Shown piece after piece: positions 36,505 to 46,023 of a stretch of DNA of 64,000 nucleotides. Source of the stretch: DASUAS01 sp036502765 (lineage in GTDB: Bacteria; Actinomycetota; Acidimicrobiia; IMCC26256; DASPTH01); the NCBI GenBank assembly GCA_036502765.1, contig DASXXX010000053.1:1-64000 (forward strand), read 5' to 3'. The position numbers and the translations under genes are program-made. Position 1 is the stretch's first letter. Each line of letters starts with the position of its first letter. The notes under the pieces were generated by a model that was not told where the DNA came from, searched no databases, and saw only the letters and a list, made by a program, of their open reading frames with translations.

Positions 36505-39497
36505 CAGCCGGCCCTCCCCACATACGAACGGATCGCGTTCTTGGCGTCCCACGGATCTCGAATCTCGATGAAGTCCCACCGACCGAAGCCGCCGTGCGCG
36601 TTCACCGCCGGGATCCAGAAGTTCTTCGTGGTCGCGACCTTCTCAACCTTGTCGCGACGGAAGCCGCCGCTGACCTCTACGACAAGGTTGAGTGGAACAT
36701 CGAGGCTCTCGTCGTAGCGGACAATGAAGTCGGGCAGGTAGTTGCGCTGCTCACCGTCGATCGCGTACGGGATCGTGAAGCCGAGATGATCGTTCTTCAC
36801 GTACGCGAGCACCTCGTCCATCGATTCCAAGCTCTCAGCCATCTTTCCTTCCCAACCAGAGTCGAGGACTACGTGGCTGACATGGCACTTGTAGGGGCTG
36901 GTCTCGTAGACCTTCCTCGTCGTGTCGAAGTCGACGACAGCACTGGAGCCGCGATCACCGTCTGGCCGGAATACCGGCTGGAGCCTCACCGTCTCCGGGT
37001 TCGTACGCACGATCGCTCGGTGTATGCGCGCCGCCGCGGCGTCCGCGAGTTTGTGGATTAGTAAGAGTTGGGGGAACGTGTCGTCCTTGCACTGAACGCA
37101 CCGCCGCATCCAGTCGGAGACGATCGGGACCAGCTTCGGAAACAGCCACGCTTCCTCAAATCCGTCCTCGTCACGGAAATGGTTCTGGACGAGCCGGCGG
37201 GTAAGGCGGAAGGCGACCTCTTGCTCTCGAGTGGCGTGGAGCTGCTCGAGGGTGTGAACCTCAGTCGCGCCAACGATGCCAGCGATGTCGGTCTGGGTCG
37301 GCACGTCCTTGGTCGACAGCGCGAGGCGCGAGTCGGCGGTGAACCTCGCGCTCAGCTCGTCGGTCGACAGCACGTACCGGTAGCCAGCGATGAGCGGGAA
37401 GTTGATCGCCGAGCCCTCGCGGCCAGGCAGCGCCCGCACGCGGGTGGTCGCGATCTCGGGCTTGGGCGTCTGCTCTGATCCCGCGGTCGGGATGAATGAG
37501 AAGGGAACGCCGTAGACCTCGGCGTACTCGGGCTCGAGACGGCCTTCGTCGTTGACGACATAGCTGCGGCGCCGAAGCCCGCGCCCCACGACTTGCTCGC
37601 ACAGGAGCTGGGTGCCGAAGGCGCGAACGCCGAGAATGTGCGAGACCGTCGTCGCGTCCCAACCTTCGGTCAACATCGAGACCGAGACGACACAACGTAC
37701 CTGCTCGCCGAGCTTGCCCGGCTTGCCCACGGTGTTGAGTACCTCGCGGAGAAGATCCTCGTCGGTGAGCTCCTCGGAGCTCCGACCCGGGAAGCGTTCT
37801 CGGTACTCGGCCTTGAACTCCTCGATCTCCGTGGCCGCGATCCGCTTGAACTCGTCGCTCATCACCTCGCCCGACTCGAGCTGCTCCGAGTCGACAAGGA
37901 TCGTGTTGGGGCGATGAGTCCAATGGCCGTCCTCGACGTTCGAGAAGAGCGTCAGCTCTCCAGGCACCGGAACGACGGACCCATCCGGGAGAGACTTCGA
38001 CCAGCCAGCGACGTAGTCGAAGATCATCTTCGACACCGCCGTGTTGTTGCAGACGACGATGAACACCGGCGGCGTCGACGCGCTGCTCGCCGTGACGCTC
38101 TCTTGCCAGCCGACGAACGACTTCTCGTAATGCTCGTAGAGACTGTGGAGCGCACCTTGCAGCTCAGCCGGAAGTCGGGGGCCTGTCCCGTTATCGACGC
38201 CGGCGCTCCGGCGGTTCTTCTTGGGAAGCCCATCCTTGATTCGCAGCCAGAGGTTGCGGTACGTGACACCGTCGCCCAGCATCGCGTTGTCGCTCACGGG
38301 CACACGCGGAATCTTCACGATGCCGCACTCGACCGCGTCGGTGAGCGAGAAGTCGGAGACGACCCAGGGAAAGAGCTTGCCCTCGCGGTAACCGGAGCCG
38401 CCGAGGAAGAACGGCGTGGCCGAGAGGTCGTAGACCGTCTTCACGCCGAGCTTGGCGTGGATAGCCTGTAACCCCGAGATCCAGACCATCGCCTCCTCGT
38501 TGCGGAGGTCGGCCTCTCGCTTCTCGTCACCCGTGAGCTTCACGTCGGCCGCTTCGCCGTCGGCAGCGTCCGCGGGACGACGCGCGTAACAGTGATGCGC
38601 CTCGTCATTCAACACCACGATCTGGTTCCGCCCGGCTCCGAGGTCGCGGCAGACGCGGCGAACCATCTGGTCCGGCGTCTCGCGGAAGGGATCGGAGCCG
38701 TCGGGATTCAGCACTGACTTCGTGAGACGGGCCGCCTTTCCCGCCTTCGTCTCACGCAACAGGAACGCGTGGAAGTTGGTGATGACGATGCGAGCCCGAC
38801 CAAGCTGGTCCACGAGGTCGGCGGGGACGATGTCGCGCTGGCGGTAATAGTTGTCGGGGTCGCTCGGTAGCACGACGCGCAAACGGTCCCTGATCGTGAT
38901 GCCCGGCGTGACGATGAGGAACCGGTCGGAGAACCGGGCGTCCTGCGGGTTGGCAGCCTTGTTGAGCGTCTGCCAGGCGATCACCATTGTCATGACGACC
39001 GTCTTGCCCGATCCGGTCGCCATCTTGTGCGCGACGCGGAACAGCCCTGGGTTGTAGCGCGCGCTCTCGTCCGTGAGCAGGTTGGTGATCCAGACGTCGC
39101 CGACCTTGGTCGCGACCTCGGCGACGTAGATCGCGGTCTCGAGCGCCTCGATCTGGCAGAAGAAGAGTCGACGCTCGCGCTCCGGACTGGTCCAGTAGGC
39201 GAGGAGCCGCCGGGTGGTCGGCGTGACACCCTGCCAACCGCCGAGGCGCCAACGCGCGACCCGCTCGCGAATGCGGTTGATGTTCTCGCTGACCTCGATC
39301 CGGTCCCGCGTCCACTCGGCGTCGAGCGCGAGCTGCCCGCCCCGCTTCTTCGTCGCCGGGATCGGCACGAAGTACGAGCTGGGGCGACGGCCGTCGACGA
39401 CTTCGTCGGTGATCCCGTCGTCGTCGAACCGGAAATGCTGGATGGGCTCGTCGTAGGGCGAGTTGAGGATCGGGTTCTCGATCACGACCGGCTTCAT
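36504..39497 (-). CDS. res: Type III-like restriction helicase-nuclease (Res)
   Basis: This 997-residue SF2 protein has Walker A MATGSGKT (160-167), DEAH in VLNDEAHHCY near 285, DLSATPF as motif III, and QVVGRGLRRR as motif VI. The C-terminal part has NYLPDFIVRYD...LNLVVEVSG, a PD-(D/E)xK-like site in which the usual Lys is Ser. The tail TTKNFWIPAVNAHGGFGRW is shared by the BPTD_3080-type restriction family. It works with Mod. The ATG at 39497 is inside the stop of a small DNA-binding gene, giving an operon of three. Confidence 0.88.
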   Translation of the reverse strand: MKPVVIENPILNSPYDEPIQHFRFDDDGITDEVVDGRRPSSYFVPIPATKKRGGQLALDAEWTRDRIEVSENINRIRERVARWRLGGWQGVTPTTRRLLAYWTSPERERRLFFCQIEALETAIYVAEVATKVGDVWITNLLTDESARYNPGLFRVAHKMATGSGKTVVMTMVIAWQTLNKAANPQDARFSDRFLIVTPGITIRDRLRVVLPSDPDNYYRQRDIVPADLVDQLGRARIVITNFHAFLLRETKAGKAARLTKSVLNPDGSDPFRETPDQMVRRVCRDLGAGRNQIVVLNDEAHHCYARRPADAADGEAADVKLTGDEKREADLRNEEAMVWISGLQAIHAKLGVKTVYDLSATPFFLGGSGYREGKLFPWVVSDFSLTDAVECGIVKIPRVPVSDNAMLGDGVTYRNLWLRIKDGLPKKNRRSAGVDNGTGPRLPAELQGALHSLYEHYEKSFVGWQESVTASSASTPPVFIVVCNNTAVSKMIFDYVAGWSKSLPDGSVVPVPGELTLFSNVEDGHWTHRPNTILVDSEQLESGEVMSDEFKRIAATEIEEFKAEYRERFPGRSSEELTDEDLLREVLNTVGKPGKLGEQVRCVVSVSMLTEGWDATTVSHILGVRAFGTQLLCEQVVGRGLRRRSYVVNDEGRLEPEYAEVYGVPFSFIPTAGSEQTPKPEIATTRVRALPGREGSAINFPLIAGYRYVLSTDELSARFTADSRLALSTKDVPTQTDIAGIVGATEVHTLEQLHATREQEVAFRLTRRLVQNHFRDEDGFEEAWLFPKLVPIVSDWMRRCVQCKDDTFPQLLLIHKLADAAAARIHRAIVRTNPETVRLQPVFRPDGDRGSSAVVDFDTTRKVYETSPYKCHVSHVVLDSGWEGKMAESLESMDEVLAYVKNDHLGFTIPYAIDGEQRNYLPDFIVRYDESLDVPLNLVVEVSGGFRRDKVEKVATTKNFWIPAVNAHGGFGRWDFIEIRDPWDAKNAIRSYVGRAG

Positions 39498-39730
39498 CGG
39501 CGGTGCTCCCGGCCGGCTGAATCGGTCGGCCGGCCGTGTTGGCGCATCCAGTCGACGACCTGCGACCGCAGCCAAAGCCGGGGACGGCCGGGCCCAAGAT
39601 CGATCACAGGACGCGGCATGTCCGGATAGCGCCGTTGGTAGCGGCTCACTGTGTTCCGCTGCGCCAGCCCCATCAACGTCGCTACGCCCTGCGCGTCGAT
39701 CAGGTCAGCGATCTCAACCGTCTTCGGCAC
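39494..39730 (-). CDS. AlpA/MerR-like small DNA-binding protein
   Basis: This 78-residue protein has an HTH-type start (IADLIDAQGVATLMGLAQRNTVSRYQRRYPDMPRPV) and a short winged tail LWLRSQVVDWMRQHG, the AlpA/excisionase pattern. It is the first gene of the restriction-modification operon and overlaps res by 4 bp. It probably acts as a controller of that operon. Confidence 0.8.
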   Translation of the reverse strand: MPKTVEIADLIDAQGVATLMGLAQRNTVSRYQRRYPDMPRPVIDLGPGRPRLWLRSQVVDWMRQHGRPTDSAGREHRR

Positions 39731-40081
39731 GGCCGGAGGCTACACCCGTTGACAAGCTCCAGCGCGACTACCGCTCGCTGGCGCACGGGTGCACGTCGTA
39801 GACGACACGGACGCGGCCGGGAGTGATCGCGCGCGACCGGGTGTCAGGCAGGAGTCATCCGGGCCCACGCCGGGAGTCATCCGGCGCAGGCGGGAGCGAT
39901 CCGCTCCTCAACCGGGAGCGACCGCGTGTTCGCTCCCGCAGAAAAATCTCTCGGCGGGAGTGATCGGGAGTAATTCCGGGAGTGATCGCGGGAGTGACAG
40001 TCCTCATCCTCACGGTCCAAGACGTCGGATCTTCGATCACGACGTCCCAACCGGCCCAACGTGCGCCCAGGAGGACTTGTC
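39731..40081. other. 351-bp gap between divergent operons, with repeats
   Basis: There is no gene. It separates the restriction-modification operon (minus) from the xis-relaxase-integrase operon (plus). Nearly half of it is taken up by the CGGGAG-type repeats described separately, so promoters, and possibly an origin of transfer or replication, should lie here. Confidence 0.7.
39817..39999 (+). repeat. Iteron-like cluster of about ten CGGGAGYGATC repeats
   Basis: Copies of CGGGAG(T/C)(G/C)AT(C) begin near 39817, 39848, 39870, 39890, 39912, then 39954, 39965, 39976 and 39988, with one inverted copy at 39928-39939. The last four are 10-12 bp apart, about one helical turn. A further copy is at 40420-40430, just before the relaxase start. 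Such arrays bind replication or transfer initiators or a dedicated regulator. Confidence 0.8.
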
Positions 40082-40456
40082 ATGGAGAGACTCACCTACA
40101 CCGTCGCTGAGGTCGCCCAGGCCTTGGGCGTCTCGCGCTCGAAGGCATACACGCTCGTCGCCGAAGGGGCGATCCCGATCGTTGCACTGCCCGGGCGGCG
40201 CAAGCTCGTCGCACGAGCGACGCTCGAGCAGCTGCTCGGGACTGGCACATCGTCAACCCGCGCCGAGTCGCGGACGACACCATCCGACCAACCCATCCTC
40301 GCCCACGACACCCGACCAGAGAGCCCGACCCACCACACCGAAAACAACCGACACCCAACCCCTCCCAGCACGACCAACCACCCCGCGATCCCACATCAGA
40401 CAGTTGCACCAGGGGTGCGCGGGAGTGATCAGGCACGGCGTGAGCCGTCGCGCTGA
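40082..40456 (+). CDS. xis: Excisionase-like HTH protein
   Basis: A 124-residue protein whose first 60 residues are a MerR/excisionase-type winged helix (LTYTVAEVAQALGVSRSKAYTLVAEGAIP followed by RRKLVARATLEQLL). The second half is Pro/Thr/His-rich and probably disordered. It overlaps the relaxase start by one base. It probably directs excision with the integrase and may bind the nearby repeats. The start at 40082 is chosen over one seven codons upstream. Confidence 0.8.
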   Translation: MERLTYTVAEVAQALGVSRSKAYTLVAEGAIPIVALPGRRKLVARATLEQLLGTGTSSTRAESRTTPSDQPILAHDTRPESPTHHTENNRHPTPPSTTNHPAIPHQTVAPGVRGSDQARREPSR

Positions 40457-42921
40457 TGCTCTCGATCGGGAAGCTCCGCCTCGAAGACGGTGTCGACTAC
40501 TACCTGCGGACAGTCGCCGACGGTACCGAGGAGTACTACACCGCGCAGCACGAAGCCCCGGGCCGCTGGATCGCCTCGAGTGAGCTGCTCGTCGGATTGT
40601 CGGGCGAGGTCTCGGGCTACGAGCTGCGCGAGGTGCTGGAGGGTCGGGACCCCTCGAGCGGCCTGATGCTTGTCTCGTCGCGGCGCACCCGTCCTGGGTT
40701 CGATCTGTGCTTCTCCGCGCCCAAGTCGATGTCATTGCTGTTCGTGTTCGGCGACTCCGCCATACGGCGAGCGGTCGTCGAGGCGCACGAGCGTGCCGTC
40801 CAGGCGTCGCTGGACTACCTGGAACGCGAGGCCTGCTGGGTCCGCCGAGGCCACGCCGGCGTTCTCCGGGTTCGCGCTGACGGGTTCATCGCCGCCGCGT
40901 TTCGACATCGGACGAGCCGCGCGGGTGACCCACAACTGCACACGCACGTCGTCGTCGCCAACGCCGCCCGCGGGCCCGACGGCAAGTGGAGCGCATTGCA
41001 TGGCTACGCCCTCTACGAGAGCGCCCTGACGGCCGGTTACCTGTACCAGGCGCATCTGCGCCACGAGATCAGCCGCTCGCTCGGCGTCCGCTGGGGACCT
41101 GTGATATCAGGCTGCGCCGAGATGGCCGAGATCCCGGCCCATGTGCTCGAGGCGTTCAGCAAGCGAAGCGCCGACATCGAACGAAAGAAGGCCGAACAAG
41201 GCGTCACCGGACGGCACGGCGCAAAAATCGCCACGCTCGCCACCCGACCGGCGAAGGATCCTGAGGTCGACGTCGCGTCGCTATTTCGCGAGTGGGAACG
41301 CCAAGCCGCCGACCTGGGCTTCGAGGCTACGACAGTTCGGTCACTCATCAGCCGTCGCGTCCACCCCGGCCTCGGGCGCGTCAACGATGGCGAGGTCGTT
41401 GACTCCTTGACGTTGCGCCAGTCGACGTTCGAGCGCGCCGAAGTCGTGCGAGCCGTCGCCGAGCGCGCACCCGACGGCGCGGCCGTCGGGGAGATCGAAC
41501 GGTACGCCGATGCGCTCCTGGCCGGTGACCGCGTGGTGCGCGTGGCCGACGATATGTACTCGACTCCGCCGATGCTCCGCCTCGAAGCCGGAATCCTCGA
41601 AACCGCGCAGCGACGCCTCGGAGGCGGGCTCGGTGTGGCTGATGTGGGTCTGGTCGAGACCGAGATCAGCCGACGACTCGTGCTGTCGGCCGATCAGGAA
41701 GACATGGTGCGGCAGCTCACAACATCGGGCAACGGTGTCGAGGTCGTCCTCGGTGTCGCGGGCGCAGGGAAGACCTCCGGACTCGAATGTGCGCGGACGA
41801 TCTGGGAAGCCAGCGGCTACCAGACGATCGGCGTCGCGCTGGCTGCCCGCGCCGCCGTCGAGCTCGAGACCCGCTCCGGGATCCCGAGTTGCACGCTCGA
41901 TGCGTTGCTCAGGGACCTCGCGCAACCCGGTGGTCCGCTGCCGTCACGCACCGTCGTGGTCGTGGACGAGGCCGCGATGGTCGACACCCGCCGACTCGCC
42001 CGCCTCCTGGTCCACACCGACGCCGCCGGCACGAAGGTCGTCCTCGTCGGCGACGATCACCAGCTTCCCGAGATCGGCGCCGGAGGAGCGTTCGCAGGCC
42101 TGCTCCGCCAGCTTCCCGCGGTCGTGCTCGCCGAGAATCGTCGGCAGACGGACGCGGTGGACCGACTGGCGCTCGCCGAGCTGCGCACCGGCAACGCCGA
42201 AGCGGCCGTCCGGCGGCTCGTCGCCAACGGGCGCATCAGCCTGGTCGACACAGCAGACGCGGCGCGCGAGCAGATGGTCCACGACTGGCGAGCAGCGACG
42301 CGGGGCGGGGACGACGCCGTGATGCTCGCCTCACGTCGAGTCGACGTCGAGGATCTCAATCGACGAGCCCGCTCGCAGCTCGTCGAAGAGGGCGCGGTGT
42401 ATGCCCGAGGGATCACGATCCATGGTCACGAGTTCGCCGTCGGCGACCGCGTTATGACCCTGAGCAATCGCCGACGGCTCGGCGTCACGAACGGTGACCG
42501 TGGCACCGTCGTCGCCATCTGTGATGGGGAGGTCGCCATGCGCCTCGATCGGGGACCAACTATCGCTCTCCCAGCGAGCTACCTGCATGCCTGCCATCTC
42601 ACCCACGCCTACGCCACGACGATCCACAAGGCCCAAGGCATGACGTGCGACCGCGCGCTGGTCCTCGCCAACAATGCAATGTTCCGAGAGGCCGGCTACA
42701 CGGCTCTGTCCCGTGGCAGGAAGGAGAACCGGCTGTACGTCATCACGCCCGATCGGCCGGATGTCGACGTCGGCCATGGCATCTTTGGCGACAGCGACCA
42801 CCCACTCGACCGACTCGTCTCGACACTGGAACAATCACGGGCGAAGCACCTCGCCCTCGAAGAACTCATGCGAGGCCCAGCGGTGGACCCGCCGGCTCTC
42901 GGCCGGGGCATCGATCTGTAA
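40456..42921 (+). CDS. MobF family relaxase-helicase (TrwC-like)
   Basis: This 821-residue protein starts MLSIGKL, as actinobacterial TrwC proteins do, with catalytic tyrosines at 15-16 (VDYYLRT) and the three-His metal site (His151, His162 and His164 in GDPQLHTHVVV). A RecD-type helicase follows, with Walker A GVAGAGKTS (433-441), VVVDEAAMVD, GDDHQLPE and the C-terminal ATTIHKAQGMT. It nicks and unwinds DNA for conjugative transfer. It is coupled to xis by overlap and 32 bp from the integrase. Confidence 0.95.
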   Translation: MLSIGKLRLEDGVDYYLRTVADGTEEYYTAQHEAPGRWIASSELLVGLSGEVSGYELREVLEGRDPSSGLMLVSSRRTRPGFDLCFSAPKSMSLLFVFGDSAIRRAVVEAHERAVQASLDYLEREACWVRRGHAGVLRVRADGFIAAAFRHRTSRAGDPQLHTHVVVANAARGPDGKWSALHGYALYESALTAGYLYQAHLRHEISRSLGVRWGPVISGCAEMAEIPAHVLEAFSKRSADIERKKAEQGVTGRHGAKIATLATRPAKDPEVDVASLFREWERQAADLGFEATTVRSLISRRVHPGLGRVNDGEVVDSLTLRQSTFERAEVVRAVAERAPDGAAVGEIERYADALLAGDRVVRVADDMYSTPPMLRLEAGILETAQRRLGGGLGVADVGLVETEISRRLVLSADQEDMVRQLTTSGNGVEVVLGVAGAGKTSGLECARTIWEASGYQTIGVALAARAAVELETRSGIPSCTLDALLRDLAQPGGPLPSRTVVVVDEAAMVDTRRLARLLVHTDAAGTKVVLVGDDHQLPEIGAGGAFAGLLRQLPAVVLAENRRQTDAVDRLALAELRTGNAEAAVRRLVANGRISLVDTADAAREQMVHDWRAATRGGDDAVMLASRRVDVEDLNRRARSQLVEEGAVYARGITIHGHEFAVGDRVMTLSNRRRLGVTNGDRGTVVAICDGEVAMRLDRGPTIALPASYLHACHLTHAYATTIHKAQGMTCDRALVLANNAMFREAGYTALSRGRKENRLYVITPDRPDVDVGHGIFGDSDHPLDRLVSTLEQSRAKHLALEELMRGPAVDPPALGRGIDL

Positions 42922-42953
42922 CGCGAGCCCCGCCGCAACCCTCAGGAGGAAGC

Positions 42954-44099
42954 ATGCGTGGGAGCGTCATCAAGCGAGGCAACTCCTGGTCGGTCGTTAT
43001 CGACTTCGGCCGGGACGCCGCCGGGAAGCGGATGCGCAAATGGCATTCGGGATTCGAGACTCGCAAGGAGGCCGAACGCGCGCGCACGGAGATCCTGAGC
43101 CGGCTCGACCACGGTACCTACGTCGAACCCGACCGTCGCACACTCAGTGACTTCCTGGAGCACGACTGGCTGCCAGCGATCAAGGCACGCATCCGGCCCT
43201 CGACCTGGGACAGCTACGCGCGCAATGTTCGCCTTCATGTCGTCCCTGAGCTTGGCGGCGAGCATCTCCAGTCGATCACGCCCGCCCGCCTGAATCGCTT
43301 CTACGCGGAAATGCTCGAGAGCGGTCGCATTGGCAGCGAGCGCGGCCTCTCACCCAAGACGGTCCGCTACGTGCACGGGATCATTCGCAAGGCGTTCGCC
43401 GATGCCGTCCGGTGGAACGTCGTGCAGAGGAACGTCGCGGATCTCGCCGATCCACCGAAGGTCGGGGCCGCGGGACGCGAGATGCAGACCTGGACCGCCG
43501 ACGAGCTGCGAACCTTCCTCCACCACATCGAGGACCAGCGGCTCTACGCCGCCTACCTGCTCGCGGCCACTACCGGGATGCGGCGCGGCGAGGTTCTCGG
43601 GCTGCGCTGGCAGGATGTCGATCTCGACCTTGCTCGGCTGTCGGTCCGCCAGACCATCGTCTCGGTCGCGTACGAGATCAAGTTCGCCGAGCCCAAGACC
43701 ACGCGGAGCCGCAGGTCGATCGCGCTCGATCAACGAACCGTCGCCGTGCTTCGTTCTTGGCGGAAGGTGCAGCTCGAAGATCGCATCCTGCTCGGCGACG
43801 ACTACGAGAACTCGGGGCTCGTCTTCACCCGCGAGGATGGGCGCTTCATCCACCCAGACCGTTTCAGCCAGCTCTTCGACAAGTACGTCGGCTCGTCGGG
43901 GCTACCTCGTATCCGGCTCCACGATCTACGCCACACGCACGCGTCGCTCGCGCTCGCCGCGGGAGTGCACCCGAAGGTCGTGAGCGAACGCCTCGGGCAT
44001 GCCACCGTCGCGTTCACACTCGACGTTTACTCGCATGCCGTCCCGGCGCTTCAAGAGGACGCGGCAGATCGAGTTGCGGCGTTGGTCTTCGGCGCGTGA
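42954..44099 (+). CDS. int: Tyrosine recombinase (element integrase)
   Basis: This 381-residue integrase has an AP2-like arm-binding N-terminus (RGSVIKRGNSWSVVID), a SAM-like core-binding domain (about 60-165), and a catalytic domain with Arg210 (TGMRRGE), Lys248, His323-x-x-Arg326 (LHDLRHTHAS), His349 and Tyr359 (LDVYSHA), all present. An AGGAGG-like site precedes the ATG. It should act on the tRNA-fMet repeat at the element ends, about 11 kb and 8 kb away. Confidence 0.95.
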   Translation: MRGSVIKRGNSWSVVIDFGRDAAGKRMRKWHSGFETRKEAERARTEILSRLDHGTYVEPDRRTLSDFLEHDWLPAIKARIRPSTWDSYARNVRLHVVPELGGEHLQSITPARLNRFYAEMLESGRIGSERGLSPKTVRYVHGIIRKAFADAVRWNVVQRNVADLADPPKVGAAGREMQTWTADELRTFLHHIEDQRLYAAYLLAATTGMRRGEVLGLRWQDVDLDLARLSVRQTIVSVAYEIKFAEPKTTRSRRSIALDQRTVAVLRSWRKVQLEDRILLGDDYENSGLVFTREDGRFIHPDRFSQLFDKYVGSSGLPRIRLHDLRHTHASLALAAGVHPKVVSERLGHATVAFTLDVYSHAVPALQEDAADRVAALVFGA

Positions 44100-44234
44100 T
44101 CCCGATCCAGACACCATCCCGCGCCAGTTTCACCTGCTCTCGTCGGGATGCCAGAACCCATAAATCTCGTCGTGGACCGGACACGGCGGACCGGTTCGCC
44201 GTTAGGCCCTTGGAGAACCAGACGGAGGGCGACG

Positions 44235-44522
44235 TTGGCGACACGAGTCCAGATCCAGTGCATCAACAAGAAGAACCGGCTCGACCCGCATGACAGAATC
44301 AACCACGTCGGCGGTCTGAATGCGGATCAGACCCGGTGGAAGCTCACCGAGACCGATGCCATCGCCGGCATTGATGAGGGCAAATGGTCTTTCTACGTCG
44401 TAAACCCGCGGGGTGGTGTGGTTGAAGTCATCGTGGTCACCCGGCTCGGGCACCGCTACCTCAAGACCGTCGCAGATGGCGATCAGCCTGACAACCTGCT
44501 TGCGCTTCCCGAGTGTCCTTGA
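44235..44522 (+). CDS. DUF3892 domain protein
   Basis: A 95-residue protein that matches DUF3892: IQCINKKNRLDPHDRINHVGGLN at the start and LGHRYLKTVADGDQPDNLLALPEC at the end. Reading is best begun at the TTG at 44235, which has GGAGGG about nine bases upstream; the frame also stays open further upstream. Function unknown; such proteins occur in many plasmid and phage settings. It follows the integrase by 135 bp. Confidence 0.75.
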   Translation: MATRVQIQCINKKNRLDPHDRINHVGGLNADQTRWKLTETDAIAGIDEGKWSFYVVNPRGGVVEVIVVTRLGHRYLKTVADGDQPDNLLALPECP

Positions 44523-44681
44523 TCTGGCTACGGCTCGTCCCGCCGCGCTGGAATTCAGAATGATCGAGCCTCAGGGGGCGCGGTCTGGCTACCAGCAACT
44601 TCGGCGCTGCGACCGTGACGATCATCATGGCCTTCACCACAGCGAGACGTAGCGCCAGGCGATTGGCAGCTCGGTCGCGCA

Positions 44682-45020
44682 GTGAGCACAGATGAGCCGT
44701 TCCTTCCGGTCATTGGTGACGTCTACGAGGTTCACCGCGACGTTCGGGCCGGCGCCGCGCTCGACAAGAAGGAGTGGCGGCGAGCAGTCGTCGTCGAGGT
44801 GCCCGAGGCGGGCGGGATGATCGGCATCGTGACGCGGACGACCACCAAGGCGAAGCCCGGCGTGCACTCAGGTAAGGACGCGGCGTCCGGTTTGACGAAG
44901 GAAGGCCGCTTCGACCGCCCAGGCTGGGTTCAGGCAGTGCATTGGAATCCGCGGACGGTGCGCCGGGTTGGCAAACTTGACGAAGCGCTCTTCGCAAAGA
45001 TCAAGGAGCGCTTCGTCTGA
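44682..45020 (+). CDS. Unknown small protein, first gene of sigma/SMC/DyP operon
   Basis: A 112-residue protein beginning GDVYEVHRDVRAGAALDKKEWRRAVVVEVPE, which loosely recalls the SH3-like PemK/MazF fold, with a Lys/Arg-rich C-terminus. The likeness is weak and a toxin role is not claimed. The GTG start is one of several possibilities. Its stop overlaps the start of the sigma-like gene by one base, so it belongs to that operon. Confidence 0.65.
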   Translation: MSTDEPFLPVIGDVYEVHRDVRAGAALDKKEWRRAVVVEVPEAGGMIGIVTRTTTKAKPGVHSGKDAASGLTKEGRFDRPGWVQAVHWNPRTVRRVGKLDEALFAKIKERFV

Positions 45021-45988
45021 TGAGCGCTTGGCAGGAACTCGCCGATACCGGTCGGCTCGGCAACGAGTCGAGCGCGCTCATCTATGCGACAGTTCGCGCC
45101 GTCGGGCGAAGCTTCCCGCCGCCCGAGGGCTACCGCACCTGGACCGGCGACGCTGTCATCGAAGCGGCTCATGATTTTGTCGCCGAAGCCCCGAAGCGGG
45201 TGCTCGACGCGTGGCTCGGCGCCGTAGATGAGCGGAGCTTCGAGGTTCGCATGCAGGGCGCGGTGAGGAACTGGTTCAGAGACCGAGGCCGCCGAACGCG
45301 GTTGGGTCGACTGGTCCGTCGGATCCGCGAAGTACTGGATGACGACAACGACTTCGCGCGAACGGGCAACGCGGCGACAAGGGACGAGCGGTGGCATCTG
45401 ACCGGCGGTCCAGCGGCCCCGACAACGGCGACTGAACACGAATTGTTGCTCGCGGCCGCGACCGAAAAGGACGTCGCGATACCCCGTTGGCACGCGAAAG
45501 CAAAGCGCCAAGCACCCGACGCCGACCGAGACACGATCGTTCGCCTTGCACGTCGAATCCTCGAGGCGGCGGACGGTTCCGTCGCAGGGTCCGATCTGGC
45601 ACGGGCAATGGGTCACCGCCTCGGAGTCGCGCCTCAGCCGCAGTCGCTTGAGTTGGACGAGCACGATGAATCGGATCTCGCCGACCCGACCGCAGAGCAG
45701 GCAGTCGAGCACTCGGTAGCGAGGATGACGGCCCATGACATCTTCGAACGTCTGACGCTGCGAGAGCGGCTCGTGGTAGCGACATGGACTGAGAGCGTTC
45801 GGAACTCTGGCGCAGCGTTGGGCTTAGGCCACAGCCAGGCCGCCACGCTGAGAGAACGAGTCGTCGCCATGGTCCGAAGTGAGCTGATCGATGACGACAT
45901 GGCCGAAGTTGTGCTCGACGAACTCACAACGAAAGCCGCTGAATGGTGGCCCAGCCGGACGCGCGATGACAATCCGCCGTTTCAATGA
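45020..45988 (+). CDS. Sigma-70-like factor of the element
   Basis: This 322-residue protein has a region 2-like stretch (VIEAAHDFVAE, then AVRNWFRDRGRRTRLGRL, about residues 45-100), a charged linker, and a region 4-like HTH near residue 250 (RLTLRERLVVATWTESVRNSGAALGLGHSQAATLRERV). The match is distant, so a sigma or sigma-like regulator is inferred. It is followed after 35 bp by a protein with an anti-sigma zinc finger, which strengthens this reading. Confidence 0.65.
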   Translation: MSAWQELADTGRLGNESSALIYATVRAVGRSFPPPEGYRTWTGDAVIEAAHDFVAEAPKRVLDAWLGAVDERSFEVRMQGAVRNWFRDRGRRTRLGRLVRRIREVLDDDNDFARTGNAATRDERWHLTGGPAAPTTATEHELLLAAATEKDVAIPRWHAKAKRQAPDADRDTIVRLARRILEAADGSVAGSDLARAMGHRLGVAPQPQSLELDEHDESDLADPTAEQAVEHSVARMTAHDIFERLTLRERLVVATWTESVRNSGAALGLGHSQAATLRERVVAMVRSELIDDDMAEVVLDELTTKAAEWWPSRTRDDNPPFQ

Positions 45989-46023
45989 GAGTGCGAGGAG
46001 AACGCGATGGGACAGCCGAGGTC

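Noticed and set aside
39817..39999. CRISPR array
   Set aside because: Repeats are too short and spacing is 10-30 bp; no cas genes are present.
44682..45020. MazF/PemK toxin
   Set aside because: The likeness is limited to the opening GDVY...RRAVVVE; the catalytic pattern is not convincing, so it is left as unknown.
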